From positions 1 through 7,069 of the forward strand of contig DPHR01000061.1 in NCBI GenBank assembly GCA_003522945.1: a stretch of DNA of 7,069 nt. The letters run 5' to 3'. A program made the translations under genes and the position numbers. The notes below the pieces were generated by a model. That model made no database searches. It was not told the origin of the DNA and was given only the letters and a program-made list of their open reading frames with translations. The stretch is from Clostridiales bacterium (GTDB taxonomy: Bacteria > Bacillota > Clostridia > Oscillospirales > Oscillospiraceae). Of the stretch, positions 1-5,856 are shown piece by piece; positions within the stretch are counted from its first letter, which is position 1; the number at the start of each line of letters is the position of its first letter.

Positions 1-2101
1 GTATCTTGTCTCCGGCTCGCTCGCGTGGGGGCTGCGGTATATGGCGGCGCTCGTGCTCGTGTTTACAACGGCCTTTCTCCTGCGGGAAACGGCGATCGCG
101 CACCGGTCGTGGTTTATGCCCGCCGTCGCCGCCGCCGTGATGGGCGCTACCGGCGCTTTGAACGCCTTTGATAATCTTTTGCAGCTCTCCGTAGCGGTCG
201 ATCTCGCTACCGAGGTCGTGCTCACGGGGCTTTCGGCGTATCTCTTCCATATGGCGCTCACCGCCGAGCGGCTGCGGCTGGAGCGGGAGGAGCTGCGGCG
301 GGAAGCCGGCGGTGTGCTGATCCTCTGCTGCGCGCTGATGGCGCTCGCGCGCGTCACGATCATGGACGTTCTCTGTCTTGGCCGTGTGGCGGCGGTGCTG
401 TGCGTTATGGTCTCCTCGTTCGGCGCGGGCGCGGCGGAGGGTGCGCTCATCGGCGTCATCACCGGGCTGTCGATGGATCTCGCATCCCCCGCAACGCCGA
501 TCTTCACGATCTGCTACGGCTTCGCGGGACTGATGTCGGGCGTCCTCAAGCGGCAGGGACGGCTTGTGTTTCTGCTGGTCTTCCTCGCATCAAACACGCT
601 CGCCGTGTTCTGGAACTGGGAGGCGAACCCCTGCCTCCCGGCACTGTACGAGGCATTCTGCGCTTCCGTGATCTTCTTTGTGCTTCCGGCCAAGACGATG
701 ACGTTCATCGTCTCCATGGTGCAGCGTCCCGCTCTCGGCGAGGGCGAGAGCGGCGTGCGCAGGTACACCGCCGCTCGGACGCGCGCTCTTGCGGATGCGT
801 TCCGCGAACTGTACGAAACGGTGCGCCGCAGCGCAGAGAGCAAGGAAAACGACGCCGACGTCGCCACCGTGTACGACCGCGCCGCGGAGGAGGTCTGCGT
901 CCGCTGCCCGCGAAAGGAAAAGTGCTGGCAGGAAAACTATATGGATACGCTCACGCTCCTGAACGACGCCACCGCTGCCATGCGCCGCCGGGGGCATCTG
1001 GAGCTCGCCGATCTTCCGGCGCGCTTTCGGGAGCAGTGCAAAAGCTCTGCGCCTTTCACCGCAGCGGTCAATTCCGAGCTCCGTGCGCTCATCTACCGGC
1101 GGCAGCTCCGCTCACGGCTGCGGGAAAACCGCATGGCGGCTTACGGACAGTACCGGTATCTCGCCGGGGTGCTCGACGCGATCAGCGAGGATCTGCGCTG
1201 CGCGAACGGCTCGGACACGATCGCCGAGCGGCGTCTTGTGAGGTATCTCAACTCGCTCGATATCGACGCGGAGGTATCCGTCTTCCGCGACCCGACGGGG
1301 CGGCTCCGCGCCGTGATCGAGAGTGCGAGACTTCCGATCCTCTTTCGGGAAGCGGACTATATGCAGGAGGTATCCGATGCGCTGGGCGTCCGCATGTGCC
1401 GCCCGGCGTCGTTCAACCAGAACGATACGCGTCTTGTTCTGCTGGAGGCCGAACCTCTTGCCGTGTCGGTCGGCGTGGCGGCGGTGAAAAAGGAGGGAGA
1501 GCCGGTCTCCGGCGACCGGGGGACGTATTTCAAAACCGAGCAGGGCGTGCTGTGTGTGCTGCTCTCGGATGGTATGGGCAGCGGCGAGCAGGCGGCGAAG
1601 GAATCCATCTCGGCGGTGCGTATTTTAGAGCGCTTCCTCCGCTCCGGTGTAGAACCCGCCACGGCGATGAAGATACTGAACTCCGTTATGCTATTAAAAA
1701 GCAGCGAGAGCTGGGGCTATGCCGCCGTTGACCTCATGTGCATCGACCTCTTCACCGGTCAGGCGGGGTTTTATAAATACGGCGCCGCGCCTTCGTACAT
1801 CCGCAGCGGCCGCAATGTCCGCCGCGTCAAGGGCATGACGATGGCAGCGGGCGTACTCGCAGGAGAGGGCGAGCCGCCGGACGTCGTGCGGCTGCACATC
1901 CGGCCCGGCGCGCTCGCTGTTATCGCAAGCGACGGCGTTGTGACGCGGGAGGATGATGCGTGGCTGCGGCGTATTCTGCTCGACGATGACGGCACGGATA
2001 TGCGGGCTCTGGCCCGCAGCGTCGTCCACGAGGCGGGCGAGCGCTACGGCTACAAGGATGACATGACCGTCCTTGCCATCCGGCTGGAGGAGCGCAAATG
2101 A
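1..2101 (+). CDS. spoIIE: Stage II sporulation protein E (SpoIIE), PP2C-family phosphatase, 5' partial
   Basis: SpoIIE dephosphorylates the anti-anti-sigma factor SpoIIAA, which frees sigma-F in the forespore; it also localises to the polar septum. The frame is open to the left edge: 13 codons precede the first ATG at 41, and that ATG has no convincing Shine-Dalgarno, so the real start is outside. About 699 residues are visible; B. subtilis SpoIIE has about 827. Numbering from Met41: roughly eight hydrophobic segments occupy residues 1-225 (the family has about ten). A soluble linker follows, with the cysteine cluster CVRCPRKEKCW (286-296). The C-terminal phosphatase domain (about 470-686) shows SGDRGTYF (490-497), SDGMGSGEQA (509-518), ASDGV (629-633) and YKDDMTV (671-677). 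These carry the aspartates expected to bind the catalytic metals (D510, D631, D673/674). The phosphatase end is complete, so the gene looks functional. Its 3' end GGAGGAG (2086-2092) could serve as a ribosome binding site for an ATG at 2098 that overlaps its stop. Confidence 0.96.
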   Translation, partial: YLVSGSLAWGLRYMAALVLVFTTAFLLRETAIAHRSWFMPAVAAAVMGATGALNAFDNLLQLSVAVDLATEVVLTGLSAYLFHMALTAERLRLEREELRREAGGVLILCCALMALARVTIMDVLCLGRVAAVLCVMVSSFGAGAAEGALIGVITGLSMDLASPATPIFTICYGFAGLMSGVLKRQGRLVFLLVFLASNTLAVFWNWEANPCLPALYEAFCASVIFFVLPAKTMTFIVSMVQRPALGEGESGVRRYTAARTRALADAFRELYETVRRSAESKENDADVATVYDRAAEEVCVRCPRKEKCWQENYMDTLTLLNDATAAMRRRGHLELADLPARFREQCKSSAPFTAAVNSELRALIYRRQLRSRLRENRMAAYGQYRYLAGVLDAISEDLRCANGSDTIAERRLVRYLNSLDIDAEVSVFRDPTGRLRAVIESARLPILFREADYMQEVSDALGVRMCRPASFNQNDTRLVLLEAEPLAVSVGVAAVKKEGEPVSGDRGTYFKTEQGVLCVLLSDGMGSGEQAAKESISAVRILERFLRSGVEPATAMKILNSVMLLKSSESWGYAAVDLMCIDLFTGQAGFYKYGAAPSYIRSGRNVRRVKGMTMAAGVLAGEGEPPDVVRLHIRPGALAVIASDGVVTREDDAWLRRILLDDDGTDMRALARSVVHEAGERYGYKDDMTVLAIRLEERK

Positions 2102-2226
2102 GCGGAAGAGAGCGTCTGCGGCGCGGCTGGCTGCGGTTTGGAAAAGTGGGCCGCAAACCGAATAAGGATGGCAAAAACCGGTTATGCTTGGAGAAGAACC
2201 GCTGCCGGGAGGAGGAAGAGTTCCCC

Positions 2227-2508
2227 GTGGTCAAAGGAATCTCCAAAAGAGTCATCGTCGTAAAATCGCCGGACCCGAAAATATTCGAGCAGGCCATATT
2301 CATCATCCGCGAGGATTTTGCCGGTCAGTCCGGCGTGAGCGAAAAGGACGTGCTGCGCGAAGCGCGCGCCGCGGCGAACAGCTATCTCGGCGGCGGAAAA
2401 CGAACGACCGGCAAGCTCTTTGCCCGGCTGCGTGCGCCGCTCTATGCCGCGGCGGGCGCCATCGCCGGGGTCATCGCGTGGTTTGCCCTGCATCTGGCGC
2501 ATCTCTGA
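2227..2508 (+). CDS. Small conserved protein of unknown function with C-terminal membrane segment, downstream of spoIIE
   Basis: Function not recognised. From GTG 2227 it is 93 residues. A conserved-looking core (KRVIVVKSPDPKIFEQAIF, then IIREDF, then a helical VLREARAAANSYL) is followed by a basic linker and one predicted hydrophobic segment (about residues 68-93, APLYAAAGAIAGVIAWFAL) ending at the C-terminus. It may therefore be tail-anchored with a cytoplasmic head. From memory, similar small proteins in gut Clostridia begin with an M-V-K-G-like sequence and are sometimes labelled 'translation initiation factor 2'; nothing here resembles IF2 GTPase motifs. I chose GTG 2227 because the core starts there and GGAGGAGGAAGAG lies at 2208-2220. 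The alternative is ATG 2098 (136 residues), which overlaps the spoIIE stop as ATGA, has GGAGGAG five bases upstream, and would add a basic 43-residue head without evident domain character. Probably cotranscribed with spoIIE; a terminator starts at its stop codon. Confidence 0.7.
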   Translation: MVKGISKRVIVVKSPDPKIFEQAIFIIREDFAGQSGVSEKDVLREARAAANSYLGGGKRTTGKLFARLRAPLYAAAGAIAGVIAWFALHLAHL

Positions 2509-2548
2509 AAAATCGGAGCCGGTCGCTTTTGACCGGCTCCGATTTTTT
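2508..2548 (+). terminator. Strong intrinsic terminator closing the spoIIE unit
   Basis: A perfect inverted repeat has arms at 2508-2524 and 2531-2547 (AAAAATCGGAGCCGGTC and its complement), a six-base loop GCTTTT, and a T-run at 2543-2548. The A-run at the 5' base means it could also work on the other strand. The stem starts at the last base of the upstream gene's stop codon. Confidence 0.93.
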
Positions 2549-2551
2549 CGG

Positions 2552-2580
2552 TTGCGCGATGCGTGGCGGGATGATAAGAT
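2552..2580 (+). promoter_or_regulatory. Candidate sigma-A promoter for the AdoHcyase-family gene
   Basis: TTGCGC (2552-2557) and TAAGAT (2575-2580) are 17 bases apart, and TG at 2572-2573 gives an extended -10 (TGATAAGAT). It begins just after the terminator T-run, so the downstream gene is likely an independent transcript with a leader of only about 25 bases. That leaves no room for a riboswitch. Confidence 0.6.
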
Positions 2581-2596
2581 AAACGCATAATACATA

Positions 2597-2603
2597 AAAG
2601 GAG
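2597..2603 (+). promoter_or_regulatory. Ribosome binding site fixing the start at 2611
   Basis: AAAGGAG ends seven bases before ATG 2611. This is near the optimum for Firmicutes and fixes the start of the hydrolase-family gene. Confidence 0.85.
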
Positions 2604-2610
2604 TACAGCC

Positions 2611-3852
2611 ATGTACGAAAACCATATTGCCGATATCACTCTCGCGCCGGAGGGCGAAAAGAAGATCCGCTGGGCGGCGGGACATATGCCGGTGCTCGCA
2701 GCCATCGCGGAGGACTTCCGCGAGACGAAGCCTCTCGCCGGGCTGCGCGTGGCGCTCTCGGTGCATCTGGAAGCGAAAACCGCGTGGCTCTGCCGCGTCA
2801 TGGAAATGGGCGGCGCGGAAATGCACGTCACCGGCAGCAACCCGCTCTCCACGCAGGACGACGTTGCCGCGGCCCTCGCCGCGGGCGGGATGCACGTCTG
2901 CGCCGTCCACGGCGCGACCGCGGAGCAGTACCAGAGCGCAATCGACGCCGTGCTCGAAACGGCGCCCAACATCATTATCGACGACGGCGGCGATCTCGTC
3001 CACCGGATGCACACGAAGTATCCGGAGCTTATCTCTCAGGTCATCGGCGGCTGCGAGGAGACGACGACCGGTATATTGCGCCTGCTGGCGATGGACCGCG
3101 CCGGGGAGCTGCGTTTTCCGATGATGCTCGTCAACGACGCGGACTGCAAGCACCTTTTCGATAACCGCTACGGTACCGGCCAGAGCGTCTGGGACGGCAT
3201 CATGCGCACGACGAACCTCATCGTCGCGGGCAAGGAGGTCGTGGTCTGCGGCTACGGCTGGTGCGGCAAGGGCGTGGCGATGCGCGCGCACGGTCTCGGC
3301 GCGCGGGTCATCGTCACGGAGGTCGACCCCGTGCGCGCGATCGAAGCGCACATGGACGGCTTCACCGTCCTCCCGATGGACGAGGCGGCCAAACGCGGCG
3401 ACATTTTCGTTACCGTCACGGGCTGCGACGATGTGATCTCCGCGCGTCACTTCCCCATGATGAAGGACGGCGCGATCCTCTCCAATGCCGGCCACTTCGA
3501 TGTGGAGGTCAATGTGGCGGCGCTGCGCGAAATGGCCGCGGAGCACTACGAGGCGCGCCATAACATCGAGGGCTACGTCCTCCCGAACGGGAAAACGCTC
3601 TTCGTGCTGGCGGAGGGGCGGCTCGTGAATCTCGCCTCCGGCGACGGCCATCCGGCGGAGATCATGGATATGAGCTTTGCGGTGCAGGCTATGAGCGCCA
3701 AATATCTTGCCGACCACCGCGCGGAGCTTCACCCCGGCGTCATCCGCGTCCCGCACGAGATCGACGACGCCATCGCCCGCAAAAAGCTCTCCACGCTCGG
3801 CATCACCATTGATACGCTCACCGACGAGCAGAAAAAGTATCTTGGTGTTTAA
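2611..3852 (+). CDS. ahcY: S-adenosylhomocysteine hydrolase family protein, short archaeal/Thermotoga type (possible S-inosylhomocysteine hydrolase)
   Basis: This NAD-dependent cytoplasmic family reversibly hydrolyses S-adenosylhomocysteine to adenosine and homocysteine, removing the by-product of SAM-dependent methylation. The protein has 413 residues. Family residues visible (human equivalents in brackets): H52 (H55), D125 in DDGGDL (D131), E150 in EETTTG (E156), K180 and D184 in CKHLFDN (K186, D190), H295 in NAGHFD (H301), H347 in GDGHPAE (H353). The Rossmann NAD loop is GYGWCGKG (214-221), followed by TEVDP (236-240) with the ribose-binding Glu. The WC in the NAD loop and the short end at KKYLGV, lacking the Lys/Tyr tail of the eukaryotic form, place it in the short subgroup. 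In the purine pocket HLEAKT (52-57) stands where the human enzyme has HMTVET: Thr57 is Glu54 and Glu59 is Lys56. That is a reason to suspect hypoxanthine rather than adenine recognition; one archaeal short-type homologue is known as an S-inosylhomocysteine hydrolase. The family call is firm; the exact substrate is not. It is flanked by its own promoter and terminator. Confidence 0.95.
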   Translation: MYENHIADITLAPEGEKKIRWAAGHMPVLAAIAEDFRETKPLAGLRVALSVHLEAKTAWLCRVMEMGGAEMHVTGSNPLSTQDDVAAALAAGGMHVCAVHGATAEQYQSAIDAVLETAPNIIIDDGGDLVHRMHTKYPELISQVIGGCEETTTGILRLLAMDRAGELRFPMMLVNDADCKHLFDNRYGTGQSVWDGIMRTTNLIVAGKEVVVCGYGWCGKGVAMRAHGLGARVIVTEVDPVRAIEAHMDGFTVLPMDEAAKRGDIFVTVTGCDDVISARHFPMMKDGAILSNAGHFDVEVNVAALREMAAEHYEARHNIEGYVLPNGKTLFVLAEGRLVNLASGDGHPAEIMDMSFAVQAMSAKYLADHRAELHPGVIRVPHEIDDAIARKKLSTLGITIDTLTDEQKKYLGV

Positions 3853-3937
3853 ATTATGTAAACCAAGACAGCGCCCTGCTTTTTGCAGGGCGCTGTCTTT
3901 TAAGTTTATAAATTTACATAATTAAATTTACATAATT
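3852..3937. repeat. Short AT-rich repeats flanking the terminator
   Basis: AATTTACATAATT occurs twice in tandem (3911-3923 and 3925-3937), separated by one base. Its reverse complement AATTATGTAAA is at 3852-3862 on the other side of the hairpin. The outer inverted copies could extend the hairpin. The second tandem copy contains the end and stop codon of the minus-strand Sel1 gene. Confidence 0.75.
3865..3901 (+). terminator. Intrinsic terminator between convergent genes
   Basis: A perfect 15-bp stem (AAGACAGCGCCCTGC at 3865-3879; complement at 3885-3899) encloses a TTTTT loop and is followed by T's through 3901. It lies 13 bases after the ahcY-family stop. The minus-strand Sel1 gene also runs into it. 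On that strand the trailing sequence is GTCTTGGTTT, a poorer T-tract, so termination in that direction is possible but weaker. Confidence 0.88.
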
Positions 3938-4314
3938 TTCAACTTCCGGCATTTGGCAATCGCCTCACGGTGCTTCTGCTGCGCGGCGAGAAGATACCAG
4001 CGCTTGGCCTCGTCCATGTTCTTCGCAACACCTTCGCCGGTTTCATAAAGTGTGGCGAGATTGTACTGCCCGTCGCGGTCACCGTGTTCGGCGGCGCGCT
4101 GCGTCCAGTAAAGCGCCTTGGCGAGGTCCTTTTCCACGCCGAGCCCGCGGTAGTAGAAGTACCCGACCTGGCATTCGGCGAGGGGATAGCCCTTTTCGGC
4201 AAGCTCCAGATGACCGGCGAAGCACTTATCGTACTGCTCCGTGTCCCAGTATTTTTCGATCAGCTCGTCACACCGGACCAGCTCCGGGCAGGGCTTGTAA
4301 TAACTTGATGCCAT
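3928..4314 (-). CDS. Small Sel1-repeat (TPR-like) protein
   Basis: This 128-residue protein has two Sel1-like repeats of about 36 residues. Repeat one (about 44-79) contains AECQVGYFYYRGLGV then DLAKALYWTQRAAEHGD. Repeat two (about 80-115) contains GQYNLATLYETGEGV then NMDEAKRWYLLAAQQKH. The segment at 15-42 is helical and may be a degenerate capping repeat. There is no signal peptide or membrane segment, so it is probably cytoplasmic. Sel1 repeats are alpha/alpha solenoids that mediate protein-protein contacts; the partner cannot be told from sequence. The start at 4314 is supported by AAGGGGG (4328-4322) seven bases upstream. That site overlaps the TAA stop of the transporter, leaving a 12-base intergenic gap, so the two genes are very likely cotranscribed and perhaps translationally coupled. 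The C-terminus ends in a basic KCRKLKIM tail lying within a short duplicated sequence. Confidence 0.88.
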   Translation of the reverse strand: MASSYYKPCPELVRCDELIEKYWDTEQYDKCFAGHLELAEKGYPLAECQVGYFYYRGLGVEKDLAKALYWTQRAAEHGDRDGQYNLATLYETGEGVAKNMDEAKRWYLLAAQQKHREAIAKCRKLKIM

Positions 4315-4326
4315 GCGACTACCCCC

Positions 4327-5691
4327 TTACCGGAACAGGGGCACAAGCCCGACGACCAGAATTATAATGATAAGGATCGGCAGAATGTACCGGAAGTAAA
4401 CTTTGAATTTCGGGGACATTTTGATGCCCGTGCCTTTGTTGCACTCGGCAAGATACTTATCAAAGCCCCAGCCGCGCTTGCTCACGCAGAACAGCAGATA
4501 GACAAGCGAGCCGATCGGCAGCAGCAGGGAGCTGACGAGAAAGTCTTCAAAATCGAGAATGTCCTTGCCGGGCATCGGGTGGAAGCCGCTCCAGACGTTA
4601 TAGCCGAGAACGCACGGGATGCTGGCAAGAAAGAGCACCGCGCCGACGATGCCGACGGACTTTTTGCGGCTCCAGCCCCAGTTGTCGCACGCGCTCGCGA
4701 TCAGGTTTTCAAAGACCGCCGTCACGGTGGAGAAGCTCGCAAACGTCATAAAGAGGAAGAAGAGCGAGCCCCACACGCGGCCGCCGGGCATGTCGAGGAA
4801 GATTTTGGGCAGCGTCATAAAAATGAGCGCGGGGCCATGGTCCAGCTCCACATTGTAGCTGAAGCAGGCGGGGAAGATGATGAGACCGGCCATGATCGCC
4901 ACGAATGTGTCCAGCGCGCAGATGCGCACCGCTTCGCCGGTGAGAGTGTGGTCGTCATGCATGTAGCTGCCGAAGATCTCCATGGCGGCAATGCCGAGAC
5001 TGAGCGTAAAGAACGCCTGATTCATGGCGTTCGTGATGACGTTGAAAATGCCGACGGAGCGGATCGTGTCCATGTTCGGGCGCAGATAGAAATCAATGCC
5101 CTTGGCCGCGCCGGAGAGCGTCAGACTGTGCACGGCAAGCACGACGATGAGCGCCAGGAGGCACACCATCATGATCTTCGTGACCTTTTCGAGACCCTTC
5201 TGCACGCCGCCGGAGCACACAAGCAGGCCGCCCGCCACGGTGATCGCCATGAAAATGCCCATTTCCACGGGGTTGCCGAGCATGTTGGCAAACACGCTGT
5301 CAGACGTTTCCACTGTGACGGTCGTGAACGCGCCGGAGACGAACTTGAAGAAGTAGGCGAGCATCCAGCCGGAGACGGTGGTATAGTACATCATCAGCAG
5401 CAGACAGCCGATGACGCACGCCCAGCCGTGCCAGTGCCATTTGCTCCCGGCGGGCTCAAGAGCTTTGTAGCCGAGAACGGCGCTCTTCCGGCTCGCGCGG
5501 CCGACGGCCAGCTCCATCGTCATCACGGGGATGCCCATAATGACGAGGAACAGCAGATAAAAGAGGACGAAATACCCACCGCCGTTCTGACCGGCCAGAT
5601 ATGGGAACTTCCATACGTTTCCGATGCCGATGGCGCATCCGGCGCTCACAAGAATGAACCCGATGCGCGAATTGAAGTTTTCTCTCTTCAT
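4327..5691 (-). CDS. Neurotransmitter:sodium symporter (NSS/SNF) family transporter, 11-TM prokaryotic type
   Basis: A Na+-coupled importer with the LeuT fold, 454 residues, probably for an amino acid or similar small amine; the substrate cannot be assigned. Predicted membrane segments lie at about 8-33, 38-63, 88-118, 143-162, 168-190, 211-243, 254-279, 306-335, 344-364, 379-404 and 430-453. Eleven segments match the Tyt1/MhsT-type bacterial members rather than 12-TM LeuT. TM1 carries the unwound signature AGCAIGIGN (17-25) and then KFPY with NGGG (36-39). LeuT-equivalent sites (LeuT residues in brackets): Y103 (Tyr108), F228 and T229 in FFTLSLG (Phe253, Thr254), A318/S321/T322 (the Na2 site Ala351/Thr354/Ser355), and D383 (gate Asp404). 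D261 in TM7 aligns with Asn286 and may supply the acidic charge that makes bacterial members chloride-independent. K28 replaces the gate Arg30. ATG 5691 has only a modest GGAAAG site. No MetS-like small subunit is adjacent; a Sel1 protein follows 12 bases downstream. Confidence 0.95.
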   Translation of the reverse strand: MKRENFNSRIGFILVSAGCAIGIGNVWKFPYLAGQNGGGYFVLFYLLFLVIMGIPVMTMELAVGRASRKSAVLGYKALEPAGSKWHWHGWACVIGCLLLMMYYTTVSGWMLAYFFKFVSGAFTTVTVETSDSVFANMLGNPVEMGIFMAITVAGGLLVCSGGVQKGLEKVTKIMMVCLLALIVVLAVHSLTLSGAAKGIDFYLRPNMDTIRSVGIFNVITNAMNQAFFTLSLGIAAMEIFGSYMHDDHTLTGEAVRICALDTFVAIMAGLIIFPACFSYNVELDHGPALIFMTLPKIFLDMPGGRVWGSLFFLFMTFASFSTVTAVFENLIASACDNWGWSRKKSVGIVGAVLFLASIPCVLGYNVWSGFHPMPGKDILDFEDFLVSSLLLPIGSLVYLLFCVSKRGWGFDKYLAECNKGTGIKMSPKFKVYFRYILPILIIIILVVGLVPLFR

Positions 5692-5731
5692 GTTCTTTCC
5701 AACTCTCTTGGTAGGATAGTAGAATATGAAT

Positions 5732-5760
5732 ATATTACCACGCCAGTCGATTTAAAGCAA
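5732..5760 (-). promoter_or_regulatory. Candidate sigma-A promoter for the transporter-Sel1 operon
   Basis: On the minus strand, TTGCTT (5760-5755) and TAATAT (5737-5732) are separated by exactly 17 bases. Transcription would start near 5725, giving a leader of about 35 bases before ATG 5691. Both boxes are close to consensus, and the intergenic region is otherwise only 165 bases. Confidence 0.7.
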
Positions 5761-5770
5761 TAAAAGGAGA

Positions 5771-5807
5771 AAAAAGATTTGCGGGATTTCGGGGGGCAAA
5801 ATCCTTT
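5771..5807 (-). terminator. Weak candidate terminator after hsdR
   Basis: Read on the minus strand, AAAGGATTTTGC (5807-5796) can pair imperfectly, with two bulged bases, with GCAAATCTTT (5782-5773). The loop is about 13 bases and TTTTTT follows at 5776-5771 (partly within the stem). An alternative 6-bp stem is GGATTT/AAATCC. It lies 50 bases after the hsdR stop and just upstream of the transporter promoter, where a terminator would be expected. Confidence 0.35.
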
Positions 5808-5856
5808 AATGGAGACATGCAGCTTTTTCAAAATAATGCATCAGCTAAAAAGGTGC

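Noticed and set aside
400..1731. A 443-codon open frame on the + strand within spoIIE
   Set aside because: Arg/Gly-rich translation in an alternative frame of a well-supported SpoIIE; no motifs and no initiation signal.
2130..2195. Resemblance to a cyclic-di-GMP-I (GEMM) riboswitch, from GTGGGCCGCAAACC and a following ATGGC...CCGGTTA
   Set aside because: Only the 3' half of the P2 motif resembles the consensus. The 5' GGCAAACC strand, GNRA loop pairing and outer stem are missing, and the local fold is better explained by the simple CGGTTTG/CAAACCG hairpin.
2098..2226. Remnant of tilS, which often follows spoIIE
   Set aside because: The translation shows none of the TilS features (for example the SGGxDS nucleotide-binding loop), and the stretch is too short to judge.
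2549..2610. Possible SAH or SAM riboswitch ahead of the hydrolase gene
   Set aside because: The promoter leaves a leader of only about 25 bases, and no conserved riboswitch core is visible.
2182..3756. A 524-codon open frame on the - strand opposite the hydrolase gene
   Set aside because: A shadow of a high-GC gene: it runs through a strong terminator and two genes on the other strand and is rich in Arg, His and Asp with no recognisable domain.
4579..5763. A 394-codon open frame on the + strand opposite the symporter
   Set aside because: It is the complement of a clear transporter gene. Its translation is His/Asp/Glu-rich without domains, as expected opposite hydrophobic codons in GC-rich DNA, and it lacks a credible ribosome binding site.
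5818..5856. Imperfect inverted repeat just after the hsdR stop (CAGCTTTTT with AAAAAGGTG)
   Set aside because: One mismatch, an AT-dominated stem, an 18-base loop and no T-run after it; not convincing as a terminator.
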